A DNA stretch of 64,000 bases. It comes from Mesorhizobium onobrychidis. Lineage in GTDB: Bacteria > Pseudomonadota > Alphaproteobacteria > Rhizobiales > Rhizobiaceae. The DNA lies in contig NZ_CP062229.1 of NCBI RefSeq assembly GCF_024707545.1, positions 7,235,501-7,299,500 on the forward strand. Direction: 5' to 3'. Under the pieces are notes generated by a model. It saw only the letters and a list, made by a program, of their open reading frames with translations. It was not told the origin of the DNA and searched no databases. Below are positions 55,419-64,000 of the stretch, in pieces (positions within the stretch are counted from its first letter, which is position 1; every line of letters begins with the position of its first letter). The translations under genes were made by a program, and so were the position numbers.

Positions 55419-56675
55419 ATGCGATCAGCATTCGGCGGTATCGACTTCGGCACTTCGAATTCCACCGTGGGCGTGGTCAGGAACGGGCAGCCACGGCTGG
55501 TGGCGCTGGAGGACGGCGAGGTCACACTGCCGAGCGCCGTGTTCTTCAATTTCGAGGACAACCGCACTTATTTTGGGCGCCGCGCCATCGCCAACTATAC
55601 CGACAGCATCGAAGGTCGCCTGATGCGCTCGCTGAAGAGCGTGCTCGGCAGTTCGCTTGTCCATGAAAAGACGCGCATCAAGTCCCGATCGATCGCCTTC
55701 ACCGAGATCATTGGTCTGTTCGTCGGCCATCTCAGGAAAAGGCTGGAAGAGGATGCGGACGACACGGTTGAAAGCGTGGTGCTCGGTCGTCCCGTGCAGT
55801 TCGTCGACGACGATGCCGAGGCCGATGCCAAGGCCGAAGGTGAACTCGAAAACACGGCCCGCACCCAGGGCTTCAAGCACATCGCCTTCCAGTTCGAGCC
55901 GATCGCGGCGGCGCTCGACTACGAGCAGAAGGTCACGCGGGAAGAACTGGCGCTGATCGTCGACATGGGCGGCGGCACGTCCGACTTCTCGATCGTGCGG
56001 GTCTCGCCGCAGCGCGCCCGCTCCCTCGATCGCAAGGACGACATCCTGGCGAGCCGAGGCATCCACATCGGCGGCACCGACTTCGATCGGCTGTTGAGCA
56101 TCACCCATGTGATGCCGCAACTCGGCTACCTCTCGCCGACCAAGGACGGCAAGCGCAACTTGCCGGCCAGCTACTTCATCGACTTGGCGACATGGCAACG
56201 CATCAATCTGGTCTACACCGCCAGGGCGATGACCCATCTGCGCCAGATCCGCTACGAAGCGGAACGCGCCGACCTGGTCGACCGCTTCATCCACATCGTC
56301 GAGCATCGTTACGGGCACGCGCTGGCCGCTTTGGTTGAAACGGCCAAGATCGAGCTGACGCAGCAACTTTCTGGTGATGTCGTAGTCGCGCTGCCCGGAG
56401 CGAGTTTCGCGGCAGTAATTTCGCGCGCCGGGCTTGAGGCCACGATCGCCAGGGAAATCGAACGGGTGGCCGCGACGGTTGGTGAGACCATCCGCGACGC
56501 GCAGGTGAAACCATCCGCCATCACCGCGGTGTTCTTGACCGGCGGATCGACCGCCATCCCGCTGGCAAGGCAGCAGATATTAGCCTTGGTGCCGCAGGCG
56601 TCCGTCATCGAAGGTGATATGTTCGGCTCGGTCGGGCTTGGGCTGGCGCTCGATGCGCAGCGGAAATTCGGCTGA
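55419..56675 (+). CDS. Hsp70 family protein (YegD-like)
   Basis: 418 residues: only the ATPase domain of an Hsp70, without a substrate-binding domain. Phosphate 1 GIDFGTSNSTVGVVRNG, phosphate 2 IVDMGGGTSDFSIVRVS and adenosine motif FLTGGSTAIPL are all present. YegD-type proteins have no known client or partner. It lies 109 bases after the TIGR02186 gene and ends 6 bases before the convergent LysR gene. Confidence 0.92.
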   Translation: MRSAFGGIDFGTSNSTVGVVRNGQPRLVALEDGEVTLPSAVFFNFEDNRTYFGRRAIANYTDSIEGRLMRSLKSVLGSSLVHEKTRIKSRSIAFTEIIGLFVGHLRKRLEEDADDTVESVVLGRPVQFVDDDAEADAKAEGELENTARTQGFKHIAFQFEPIAAALDYEQKVTREELALIVDMGGGTSDFSIVRVSPQRARSLDRKDDILASRGIHIGGTDFDRLLSITHVMPQLGYLSPTKDGKRNLPASYFIDLATWQRINLVYTARAMTHLRQIRYEAERADLVDRFIHIVEHRYGHALAALVETAKIELTQQLSGDVVVALPGASFAAVISRAGLEATIAREIERVAATVGETIRDAQVKPSAITAVFLTGGSTAIPLARQQILALVPQASVIEGDMFGSVGLGLALDAQRKFG

Positions 56676-56681
56676 CTCGGC

Positions 56682-57584
56682 TTACCCGCGGACGGTCTCG
56701 CCGGCCTTCGCGCCCAGATGCGCCTTGAGCGCCATCTGGGCCAGACTTGCCTGCCGGTCACGATGCGTGATCATGGCGAAATCACGTTTCGGCAGATCGA
56801 TCGGCACGGAACGCAAGCTGCCTTCGGCAACGGCGCGTTCGACAACGAGTTCCGAAATGATGGTGGCGCCGGCGCCAGCCTCGACCGCCTGACGGACCGC
56901 CTCGTTGCTCGGCAGCACCAGGAATATTCGCAGGTCCGCGAACGAGATCCCTTCGCGGCGGGCAAGATCTTCCAGCACCTCGCGGGTGCCCGACCCGCCC
57001 TCCCTGATGATCCAGCGGATCTCGCTGATGTCGGGATGCCCGCGCGAGACTTCAGCGATCTCGGGATGCGAATGCGCCACGACCAGCATCAGGCGATCCA
57101 CATCGACCTTGGCGCGCCGCAATATGTCTGAATCAGTGCGCCCCTCGACCAGGCCAAAATCCGCCGTGCCGTCCAGGACATTGGTCTCGACCTGTCTGGT
57201 GTTGCCGATGGTCACGCTCAGCCTGACGGCGGGATAGGCCTCGTGGAAGGAGGCCAGCCGGCGCGGCAGCCAGTAGCTGGCGATGGTCTGGCTGGCGGCG
57301 ATTGAAAGGCTGCCGGTGATCGTCTGCGAGACGTGCTCCAGCACATTGTGAGCGGCAGCCGCCCGTTCGAGCACGGCCTTGGCCTCAGGCAGGAACCGGC
57401 GGCCGGTCTGCGCCAGCTCGATGTTGCGGCCGACCCGGTTGAACAGCTGGACGCCGTGCTGCTGTTCGAGCGAGCGGATGGCGGCCGACGCCGCCGATTG
57501 GGAAATACCCAGCAGCTCGGCTGCCTTAGTCATGTGTCCTCGTTCGGCGACAGCAACGAAGATCCGCAATTGGTCCAGGGTCAT
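56682..57584 (-). CDS. LysR family transcriptional regulator (divergent from soeABC)
   Basis: 300 residues. Helix-turn-helix with MTLDQLRIFVAVAERGHMTK, AAELLGISQSAASAAIRSLE and a periplasmic-binding effector domain with GSLSIAASQTIASYWLPRRL, FGLVEGRTDSDILRRAKVDV. It is divergent from the sulfite dehydrogenase genes and probably controls them with a sulfur compound as signal. The 270-base gap contains an ATTCGATTGGAAT palindrome at about 57606 that could be its binding site. Confidence 0.88.
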   Translation of the reverse strand: MTLDQLRIFVAVAERGHMTKAAELLGISQSAASAAIRSLEQQHGVQLFNRVGRNIELAQTGRRFLPEAKAVLERAAAAHNVLEHVSQTITGSLSIAASQTIASYWLPRRLASFHEAYPAVRLSVTIGNTRQVETNVLDGTADFGLVEGRTDSDILRRAKVDVDRLMLVVAHSHPEIAEVSRGHPDISEIRWIIREGGSGTREVLEDLARREGISFADLRIFLVLPSNEAVRQAVEAGAGATIISELVVERAVAEGSLRSVPIDLPKRDFAMITHRDRQASLAQMALKAHLGAKAGETVRG

Positions 57585-57708
57585 GAGAGAATTAAGAAAG
57601 AAATTCGATTGGAATTACAAGAGCAACTTGTTAGACGGATCGATCGTTTTGTTCTAAGTTTTGCAGGAAATTGGAAAAATATCGCGGCCAGTCCGCAAAA
57701 GGCAGAAA

Positions 57709-57858
57709 GTGATCGGGCGGTTCAAATCCCTGTTTGCCCATTGGACGCGCAGCTTGCGGCGGCGGCTCACCGGCGACGGCTATCATCCGGAAGAGCATTA
57801 CATGCGCGGCCCCGGGCCAAAAACGCGAGCCAAATACTCGGACCACAGCAGATCATGA
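57709..57858 (+). CDS. Small basic ORF coupled to soeA
   Basis: A 49-codon frame from GTG (AAGG six bases upstream) encodes a basic peptide with RFKSLFAHWTRSLRRR and GYHPEEHYMRGPGPKTRAK. Its TGA overlaps the ATG of the molybdoprotein gene in ATGA. That gene lacks its own ribosome site, which fits translational coupling. The third-position GC is high, as in real genes. No family is recognised; it could be chance. Confidence 0.45.
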   Translation: MIGRFKSLFAHWTRSLRRRLTGDGYHPEEHYMRGPGPKTRAKYSDHSRS

Positions 57859-60785
57859 GCCACGGACCGCTGCGCGGCGCCAATTCCGCACCGTCCCAAC
57901 GGTCGCTTGCCGACACGCGCGCGCCCGACGAGGGCGATGGCGTCGATACTTCGCCCGATATCTCCGACAGCATCGCCAAGACAACCTGCTACATGTGCGC
58001 CTGTCGCTGCGGCATCGACGTCCACATCAAAGACGGCAAGGTCCGCTACATCAACGGCAACAAGGACCATCCGATCAATCGCGGCGTGCTGTGCGGCAAG
58101 GGCAGTGCCGGCATCATGCAGCACTACAGTCCGGCCCGGTTGAAGAAACCATTGCTGCGCACAGGTCCGCGCGGCTCGGGAGAATTTCGTGAGATCGAGT
58201 GGGAGGAGGCTTTCTCAATCGCGACGGAACGACTTTCGAAAATCCGCCGGACCGATCCGAAGAAACTCGCCTTCTTCACCGGGCGCGATCAGTCGCAATC
58301 GTTGACCGGCTGGTGGGCGAGCCAGTTCGGCACGCCGAATTTCGCCGCCCATGGCGGCTTCTGCTCGGTCAACATGGCGGCCGGCGGGCTCTATACGATC
58401 GGCGGCTCGTTCTGGGAGTTCGGCGAACCCGACTGGGACAACACGAGATACTTCATGCTGTTCGGCGTTGCCGAGGACCATGATTCCAATCCGATCAAGA
58501 TCGGTCTCGGCAAGCTCAAGGCGCGCGGGGCCAAGGTGGTTTCGATCAATCCGTGCCGCACCGGCTACAACGCCATTGCTGATGACTGGATCGGCATCCG
58601 GCCCGGCACCGACGGCCTGTTCGTGTTAGCCCTCATCCATGAACTGCTGAAGGCCGGCCGTGTCGATCTCGATTATTTGCTGCGCTACACCAACGCCCAT
58701 GTCCTCGTCATCCAGGAGCCGAATGCGGCCGACGATGGGCTGTTCGCACGCGACGGTAACGGCAATCCGCTGGCCTGGGACAGGGTAGCGAAAGTGTCCG
58801 TCAGCGCCACCGATAATGGTGCAAAACCGGCGCTGACCGGCAACTTCCAGGTCGATGGCCGCCGCTGCGTTCCGGTCTTCCAGCTCGTCGCCGACCGCTA
58901 TCTGCAGGAGAGCTATTCTCCCGACGCGGTCGCCGGATGCTGTGGCGTTCCCGCCGACACCATCCGCCGGATCGCCGCCGAACTGGCGCATGTCGCTTTC
59001 GAGCAAGCAATCGAACTGCCGATAGCGTGGACCGACTGGGCCGGTCGCCGGCACGAGACGATGAAGGGCCGGCCGGTGTCGATGCATGCGATGCGGGGCA
59101 TCTCGGCCCATTCGAACGGGTTTCACACCTGCCGCGCCATCCACCTCCTCCAGGTGCTTCTCGGCACGGTGGACGTGCCGGGCGGGTTTCGCTTCAAGCC
59201 GCCTTATCCCCGGTCGGTGCCGCCGGGGCCGAAGCCGGCGGGCAAGGACGTCAGGCCGATGACGCCGCTCGAAGGCATGCCGCTCGGTTTCGTCTGCGGA
59301 CCGGACGATCTGCTCCTCGATGACGCCGGCACGGCTGTTCGCATCGATAAGGCCTATTCCTGGGATGCACCGCTTGCCGCGCACGGCCTCATGCACACGG
59401 TCATCCGCAATGCCTGGGCCGGCGATCCCTATCCGATCGACACGCTGATGATGTACATGTCCAACATGGCCTGGAACTCGTCGATGAACACCGTCGAGAC
59501 GATGGCGATGCTGACCGACAGCGACGAGGCCGGAAATTACAAAATCCCCTTCATCATTTATTCCGACGCCTATTATTCCGAGACCGTGCCGTTCGCCGAT
59601 CTCGTGCTTCCCGACACCACCTATCTCGAAAGGCATGACTGCATCAGCCTGCTCGATCGGCCGATCAGCCATGCCGACGGCCCGGGCGACGCCATCCGCC
59701 ATCCCGTCGTCGAGCCGGATCGTGATGTCAGGCCGTTCCAGACGGTGTTGATCGAGCTCGGCGCGCGCCTCGGCCTGCCCGGCTTCGTCGACGACGACGG
59801 CTCGGCCAAATACCGCGACTATGCCGATTACATCGTCAATCATGAGCGCACGCCGGGCATCGGCCCGCTCGCCGGCTGGCGCGGCAAGGACGGAACCTCG
59901 ATCGGCAAAGGCGAGGCCAATCCTGATCAGCTTCAGCGCTACATCGACAATGGCGGCTTTTGGCACCATGATTTTGCGGACGACCAGCGCTACTACAAGA
60001 TGGCCAACCGCTCCTATCTCGACTTCGCCGAGAACATGGGATTCATCCCGAAAGCCGAGCCGATCGTCTTCCAGCTCTATTCGGAACCGATTCAGCGGTT
60101 TCGCCTCGCCGCGCGCGGCCATGGGCGGGTGCTGCCGCCGGAGGCGGAGCGCAGCCGCATCGAGACCTATATGGACCCGCTGCCGTTCTGGTACACGCCC
60201 TTCGAGGAGGCGGCTGTCGACCTCGAGAAATACCCGCTGCACGCGCTGACGCAGCGGCCGATGCACATGTATCATTCCTGGGGCTCGCAGAACGCCTGGC
60301 TCAGGCAGATCACCAGCCAGAACCGGCTGTTCGTGCACAACCGGACCGCCGCCGGCCTCGGCCTTGTCGACGATGACTGGGTGTGGATCGAGAGCATCAA
60401 CGGCAAGGTCAAGGGACAGATCAAGCTGGTCGACGGCGTCAACGCGGACACGGTGTGGACCTGGAACGCCATCGGCAAGCGGCGCGGCAGCTGGGGGCTG
60501 AAGGATGACGCCGCCGAATCCAACCGTGGCTTCCTGCTCAATCACATCATCGGCGACCAGACCTCTGCCGATGCCAATGGTAAACGCTACTCGAATTCCG
60601 ACCCGGTGACCGGCCAGGCGGCATGGTTCGACCTGCGTGTCCGCATCGTCAAATGCGCGGCTGAAGAAGCCGGCTTCACCGAGCCGCAGTTCGAGCGGTT
60701 CCGACAGCCGCCGCACTCTGAGCCCTCGCCCGACAAACTCAGTTTCGGCGCGGAATTCCGCCGGGAGAGAGAGGCTGCCGAATGA
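57855..60785 (+). CDS. soeA: Molybdopterin oxidoreductase, sulfite dehydrogenase SoeA type
   Basis: 976 residues of the DMSO reductase family. The N-terminal iron-sulfur motif is intact: Cys45, Cys48, Cys52 (CYMCACRC) and Cys80 (RGVLCGKG). Mo-bis-MGD regions include FFTGRDQSQSLTGWWASQFG, VSINPCRTGYNAIADDWIGI and the C-terminal MHMYHSWGSQNAWLRQITSQ. No twin-arginine signal is present, so the enzyme is cytoplasmic, as known for SoeABC. Electrons would pass to SoeB and then through SoeC to quinone. The name is by gene order and the nearby sulfite exporter. Its stop overlaps soeB (ATGA). Confidence 0.85.
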   Translation: MSHGPLRGANSAPSQRSLADTRAPDEGDGVDTSPDISDSIAKTTCYMCACRCGIDVHIKDGKVRYINGNKDHPINRGVLCGKGSAGIMQHYSPARLKKPLLRTGPRGSGEFREIEWEEAFSIATERLSKIRRTDPKKLAFFTGRDQSQSLTGWWASQFGTPNFAAHGGFCSVNMAAGGLYTIGGSFWEFGEPDWDNTRYFMLFGVAEDHDSNPIKIGLGKLKARGAKVVSINPCRTGYNAIADDWIGIRPGTDGLFVLALIHELLKAGRVDLDYLLRYTNAHVLVIQEPNAADDGLFARDGNGNPLAWDRVAKVSVSATDNGAKPALTGNFQVDGRRCVPVFQLVADRYLQESYSPDAVAGCCGVPADTIRRIAAELAHVAFEQAIELPIAWTDWAGRRHETMKGRPVSMHAMRGISAHSNGFHTCRAIHLLQVLLGTVDVPGGFRFKPPYPRSVPPGPKPAGKDVRPMTPLEGMPLGFVCGPDDLLLDDAGTAVRIDKAYSWDAPLAAHGLMHTVIRNAWAGDPYPIDTLMMYMSNMAWNSSMNTVETMAMLTDSDEAGNYKIPFIIYSDAYYSETVPFADLVLPDTTYLERHDCISLLDRPISHADGPGDAIRHPVVEPDRDVRPFQTVLIELGARLGLPGFVDDDGSAKYRDYADYIVNHERTPGIGPLAGWRGKDGTSIGKGEANPDQLQRYIDNGGFWHHDFADDQRYYKMANRSYLDFAENMGFIPKAEPIVFQLYSEPIQRFRLAARGHGRVLPPEAERSRIETYMDPLPFWYTPFEEAAVDLEKYPLHALTQRPMHMYHSWGSQNAWLRQITSQNRLFVHNRTAAGLGLVDDDWVWIESINGKVKGQIKLVDGVNADTVWTWNAIGKRRGSWGLKDDAAESNRGFLLNHIIGDQTSADANGKRYSNSDPVTGQAAWFDLRVRIVKCAAEEAGFTEPQFERFRQPPHSEPSPDKLSFGAEFRREREAAE

Positions 60786-61516
60786 CTTGCCTTCCCGCCC
60801 AAACCGACAAGAAGCTCGGACTCGTCATCGATCTCGACACCTGCGTCGGCTGCCAGGCCTGCGTTACCGCCTGCAAGGAATGGAACACCGGCGGCCATAT
60901 GGCGCCGCTAACCGACATCGACCCCTATGGCGGCAATGTCGACGGCGTCTGGTTCAACCGCGTGCACAGCTATGAGCACATGACCGAGATGGGTGGGCGC
61001 ACGGTCAATTTCCCACGCTCCTGCCTGCACTGCGAGACACCGGCGTGCGTCACGGTCTGCCCGACCGGCGCCTCCTACAAACGGGCGTCGGATGGCATCG
61101 TGCTGGTCGACGAGGACAAATGCATCGGCTGCAAACTGTGCAGCTGGGCCTGTCCCTACGGAGCGCGCGAATTCGACACCGATGTCGGCGTGATGAAGAA
61201 ATGCACGTTGTGCGTCGACCGCATCTACAACGACAATCTGGCGGAAGAAGATCGCGTGCCGGCCTGCGTCGCTGCTTGCCCGACCAGCGCGCGGCATTTC
61301 GGCGATCTGGGCGATCCGGCATCGGCTATCTCGCAACTGGTGGCCGAGCGCGGCGGTGTCGATCTGATGCCGGAAATGGGCTATAAGCCGACCAACAAAT
61401 ATCTGCCGCCACGTGCCCACACCACCCGCGCCGCATCGGTGCCGGCGCCGGCGCTTGAAGCGGTGCGGGCCGAAGGCGGCTTCCTCGGCTGGGTCGACCG
61501 CATGCTTTCGAACTGA
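60782..61516 (+). CDS. soeB: 4Fe-4S ferredoxin subunit, SoeB type
   Basis: 244 residues with four ferredoxin-type clusters: CVGCQACVTACKEW, CLHCETPACVTVCPTG, CIGCKLCSWACPYG and CTLC-x(15)-CVAACPTSARHF. The layout is that of DmsB/PhsB-like electron-transfer subunits. It carries electrons from SoeA to the membrane subunit. It overlaps soeA by four bases and precedes soeC by 11. Confidence 0.92.
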   Translation: MTCLPAQTDKKLGLVIDLDTCVGCQACVTACKEWNTGGHMAPLTDIDPYGGNVDGVWFNRVHSYEHMTEMGGRTVNFPRSCLHCETPACVTVCPTGASYKRASDGIVLVDEDKCIGCKLCSWACPYGAREFDTDVGVMKKCTLCVDRIYNDNLAEEDRVPACVAACPTSARHFGDLGDPASAISQLVAERGGVDLMPEMGYKPTNKYLPPRAHTTRAASVPAPALEAVRAEGGFLGWVDRMLSN

Positions 61517-61527
61517 CCAGCGCCTTC

Positions 61528-62463
61528 ATGCATCCAGCATTCTCGGTCGTCTTTTTCACCACCGCCACGGGCGCCGGTTACGGCCTGCTCGCGCTGCTTG
61601 GCGTGCTCGCCGGACAGGGCTTTATCCCGCCCGATTTCTGGCTTGGCCTTACCGGCATGGGGCTGGCGCTTGGCCTGATCTCGGCAGGCCTGCTGTCGTC
61701 GGCCGGCCATCTCGGCCGGCCCGAACGCGCCTGGCGTGCCTTCTCGCAATGGCGTAGCTCATGGCTGTCGCGCGAAGGTGTTGCCTCGGTCGCCACCTTC
61801 GTGCCGGCGGGACTGTTCGGTATTGGCTGGGTGGTCCTCGGCCGTACGAGCGGCTGGGTGGCTGTCGCCGGGCTGCTCGCTGCCATCGGCGCGGTCGCAA
61901 CCGTCTGCACCACCGGCATGATCTACGCGTCGTTGAAGCCGATCGCCCAATGGCACAGCCGCTTCACTCTGCCCGGCTATCTGATCTTTTCGGCGATGAG
62001 CGGCAGCGTGCTGCTCAACGCGCTGCTGCAGGGTTTCGCCTTCGGCTCGACTATCGTTCTGGCGGGTTGCGTGCTGCTGACCTTGCTCGGCTGGGGCTGG
62101 AAGCTGGCAACCTGGCGACACAATGACAGGCTGGAAATCCCGACCAACGCCAACACCGCGACCGGACTTGCCGGCGGTACTGTGCGGTCGCTGGAATGGC
62201 CGCACACCGAGGAAAACTACCTGCTCAAGGAGATGGGCTTTCGCGTCGCGCGCAAGCACAAGGCGCGGCTGCGTCAAATCACGCAAGCGCTGGCCTTCGC
62301 GCTGCCCGCCCTGCTGCTGGTTGCCGCCTTCGCCTTGCCATGGCCTTATGCGGCGGTGCTCTCGACATTCGCCGCAATCGTCCAATTCGCCGGCATGCTG
62401 GTCGAACGCTGGCTGTTCTTCGCCGAGGCGAAGCACACCGTCACCCTGTACTACGGCCGGTAG
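61528..62463 (+). CDS. soeC: DmsC-type membrane anchor, SoeC type
   Basis: 311 residues, about eight membrane helices of the DMSO reductase anchor family. Starts MHPAFSVVFFTTATGAGYGL, with the segment GLLSSAGHLGRPERAWRAFS and the C-terminal AGMLVERWLFFAEAKHTVTL, both conserved in DmsC. It anchors the complex and transfers electrons to quinone. It is last in the operon and convergent with pdeM, only 5 bases apart. Confidence 0.92.
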   Translation: MHPAFSVVFFTTATGAGYGLLALLGVLAGQGFIPPDFWLGLTGMGLALGLISAGLLSSAGHLGRPERAWRAFSQWRSSWLSREGVASVATFVPAGLFGIGWVVLGRTSGWVAVAGLLAAIGAVATVCTTGMIYASLKPIAQWHSRFTLPGYLIFSAMSGSVLLNALLQGFAFGSTIVLAGCVLLTLLGWGWKLATWRHNDRLEIPTNANTATGLAGGTVRSLEWPHTEENYLLKEMGFRVARKHKARLRQITQALAFALPALLLVAAFALPWPYAAVLSTFAAIVQFAGMLVERWLFFAEAKHTVTLYYGR

Positions 62464-62468
62464 CGGTA

Positions 62469-63185
62469 TCAGCCTGGTCTCAACATCGAGCGAGAAATGG
62501 CGAAGATGCGCTCCGTGCCGAGCATATAGGCCATCAGCGTTTCGCGGCGGAACAGCCCGGCATAGGCGCGATCGAGCACATTGAGCGAGCCGGTATAGGC
62601 GCCGAAGGCCGGCATGATCATGCGGCCGCCGTCGCCGGCAAAGCAGCGCCGCCGCACCGAGCGGCCGCGCTGCACGATGCGGGCGCAGGGATGCAGATGG
62701 CCTGATATCTCGCCTTCCACTCTCACCGCCGAAGGCTCGTGCCGGAATACAAGAGAGCCTATGGCCAGCTCGCGCACCGTCTCGCCCGGCAGGTCGGCCG
62801 GCGCGTCCGGATCATGGTTGCCGGCAACCCAGAACCAGTCGCGGCCGGCCATCAGTCCTTCCAGGCGTTCGCGAAAGCTTGAGTGCATGCGCGCCGCGCC
62901 GCCACCATCATGAAAGCTGTCGCCCAGGCTGATGACGATCGCCGGCTGATAATCGGCAATCACCGCCTGCAGCCGGAGCAATGTCGCACCGGTGTCATAG
63001 GGCGGGATCAACGTGCCGCGCCGTGCCAGCGACGAACCCTTTTCCAGATGCAGGTCGGAGACAGTCAGCAGCCGAAGCTCGGGAAAATAAAGCACGCCGC
63101 GCCGATCGCAGATCGCGCGCTCGCCGGCGATGCCGATAGAGTCGGCGCCTGCCAGGGGCAAAGTCGTGGCCAGCACGCGCGTCAT
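62469..63185 (-). CDS. pdeM: Ligase-associated DNA-damage-response metallophosphoesterase PdeM
   Basis: 238 residues, calcineurin-like phosphoesterase. Metal ligands are seen in LLTVSDLHLEKGSSLARRG, SLGDSFHDGG, WVAGNHDPDAP and EISGHLHPCARI. It belongs to the DNA repair cluster with an Lhr-type helicase, a cisplatin-type DNA ligase and an exonuclease. Its ATG overlaps the end of the helicase gene by four bases. The ligase and exonuclease would lie beyond the right edge if present. Confidence 0.93.
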   Translation of the reverse strand: MTRVLATTLPLAGADSIGIAGERAICDRRGVLYFPELRLLTVSDLHLEKGSSLARRGTLIPPYDTGATLLRLQAVIADYQPAIVISLGDSFHDGGGAARMHSSFRERLEGLMAGRDWFWVAGNHDPDAPADLPGETVRELAIGSLVFRHEPSAVRVEGEISGHLHPCARIVQRGRSVRRRCFAGDGGRMIMPAFGAYTGSLNVLDRAYAGLFRRETLMAYMLGTERIFAISRSMLRPG

Positions 63186-64000
63186 TTCGTCCCCATGGCC
63201 TCCTCGACCAGCGTCGCCGCATCCATCAGCAGCGTATCATCGGCCTCGCCATGCACCGGCATCTTGCCGATCTCAAGCATGATCGGCACGGCGAGCGGCG
63301 AAATCTGTTCGAGGTTCTTATGCACGATTCGTCCTTGGATGCGCGAGAGCATCTCGGCAAGTCTACTGACATCCAGCAGGCCCGTGGCCGCATCGGCACG
63401 CGTCGCCTGCAGCAGGATATGGTCGGGCTCATGGCTGCGCAGAACGTCGTAAATGAGGTCGGTCGACACGGTGACCTGACGGCCGCTCTTCTCCTGGCCC
63501 GGATGACGTCTTTCGATCAGTCCCGAGATAAGCGCGCAATTGCGGAAAGTGCGCTTCAAGAGCCAGCTGCCGGCCAGCCAGGCTTCGAGATCGTCGCCCA
63601 GCATATCCTGGTCGAAAAGCGCGGCCAGCGACGGTTTCTTCGCCCTGAACATCCTGCCCATATCGGCCAGCGACCATATGGCAAGTGCATAGTCGGTGGC
63701 GACGAAGCCGAGCGGCCTGGCCCCCGTCCTGTCGAGCCGGCGGGTCAGCAGCATGCCAAGCGTCTGGTGCGCCAGCCTGCCCTCGAACGGATAGGCCACC
63801 AGATAGTGCCGGTTGCCACGCGGAAAGGTCTCGATCAGCAGGTCGTCGCGTTTCGGCAGTACCGACTTGTCGGCCTGGAAGCGTAGCCAGTCGGCGACCT
63901 GCTCCGGCAGCTTCTTCCATCGCTGGGGGTCGTCCAGCATGATGCGGACCTGCTCGGCGAGGTAGGTCGAAAGCGGGAATTTGCCGCCGCCATAATAAGG
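63182..64000 (-). CDS. Ligase-associated DEXH-box helicase (Lhr type), C-terminal part
   Basis: About 272 residues to the window edge; the frame stays open at 64000. It reads YYGGGKFPLSTYLAEQVRIM, then LLIETFPRGNRHYLVAYPFE, GRLAHQTLGMLLTRRLDRTG and the end LISGLIERRHPGQEKSGRQV, all typical of the C-terminal domain of Lhr helicases of the ligase-associated damage response. The helicase core lies outside. The internal ATG at 63940 is not the real start. Coupled to pdeM. Confidence 0.88.
   Translation of the reverse strand, partial: PYYGGGKFPLSTYLAEQVRIMLDDPQRWKKLPEQVADWLRFQADKSVLPKRDDLLIETFPRGNRHYLVAYPFEGRLAHQTLGMLLTRRLDRTGARPLGFVATDYALAIWSLADMGRMFRAKKPSLAALFDQDMLGDDLEAWLAGSWLLKRTFRNCALISGLIERRHPGQEKSGRQVTVSTDLIYDVLRSHEPDHILLQATRADAATGLLDVSRLAEMLSRIQGRIVHKNLEQISPLAVPIMLEIGKMPVHGEADDTLLMDAATLVEEAMGTK

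Noticed and set aside
57333..57854. Extension of soeA upstream to 57333
   Set aside because: It overlaps the divergent LysR gene; there is no conserved sequence in it and the iron-sulfur motif fits a start at 57855.
58626..60716. A 696-codon open frame on the minus strand of soeA
   Set aside because: It mirrors soeA in high-GC DNA, has no family motif, and the plus strand has all the iron-sulfur and Mo-cofactor motifs.
1..64000. CRISPR arrays, insertion sequences or rRNA genes
   Set aside because: No regularly spaced repeats, transposase motifs or rRNA-like sequence were seen.

Overview
This 64 kb window is high-GC, gene-dense chromosome of an alphaproteobacterium of the order Hyphomicrobiales (Rhizobiales), most likely Mesorhizobium or a close relative. 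Pointers to this are a ChvE-GguABC sugar system with a divergent GbpR-type regulator, a GcrA cell-cycle regulator with a cluster of GANTC sites, a SAM-II riboswitch before metZ, a class I lysyl-tRNA synthetase, a PodJ-like polarity protein, a LuxI/LuxR pair with a crotonase, and RIME-like intergenic repeats. No insertion sequence, prophage, CRISPR array, rRNA or integrase was seen. One tRNA-Gly is present. Assignments come from reading motifs and protein family features by eye; no database search was run.

Layout. 1-9.6 kb: edge of an aminotransferase, mscL, a CrbS/CrbR-like acetate-type two-component pair (hybrid kinase with a sodium-solute-symporter domain, convergent with a NarL-type regulator), a periplasmic coiled-coil protein, a DUF952 protein coupled to pyrD, a MATE exporter and a histone-deacetylase-like amidohydrolase. 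9.6-13.4 kb: DUF6460 membrane protein, an OafA-type acyltransferase preceded by what looks like the broken start of another, tRNA-Gly(CCC) and an L,D-transpeptidase. 13.5-20.1 kb: gbpR and chvE-gguA-gguB-gguC, with a strong terminator hairpin after chvE. 20.1-25.5 kb: solute-binding protein, dCTP deaminase, SAM-II riboswitch and metZ, a GT21 glycolipid glycosyltransferase with a Pho-box-like site, and apaG.

25.7-34.3 kb: argD-argF-hslO with a terminator hairpin in the argD leader; gcrA; then phoR-phoU-corA on the minus strand and ppk2 opposite. The pst transporter genes and phoB that often accompany phoR/phoU are absent here, and phoR is bracketed by two copies of one repeat. 34.3-36.6 kb: a quorum-sensing locus luxR-luxI-crotonase. 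The crotonase lacks both hydratase glutamates and looks like an enoyl-CoA isomerase, so it may tailor the acyl chain of the signal; this is the most interesting locus in the window.

36.8-49.1 kb: orphan solute-binding protein, TerB-like protein, lysS, a LexA-like self-cleaving repressor with a nuclease-like protein, and a complete beta-oxidation cluster (two acyl-CoA dehydrogenases, thiolase FadA, FadB) led by a MerR regulator with palindromic operators. 49.4-64 kb: PodJ-like protein, a sulfite exporter (TauE/SafE) with its TIGR02186 partner, an Hsp70-like protein, a LysR regulator, a SoeABC-type membrane-bound sulfite dehydrogenase, and the pdeM-lhr DNA-repair pair running off the right edge.
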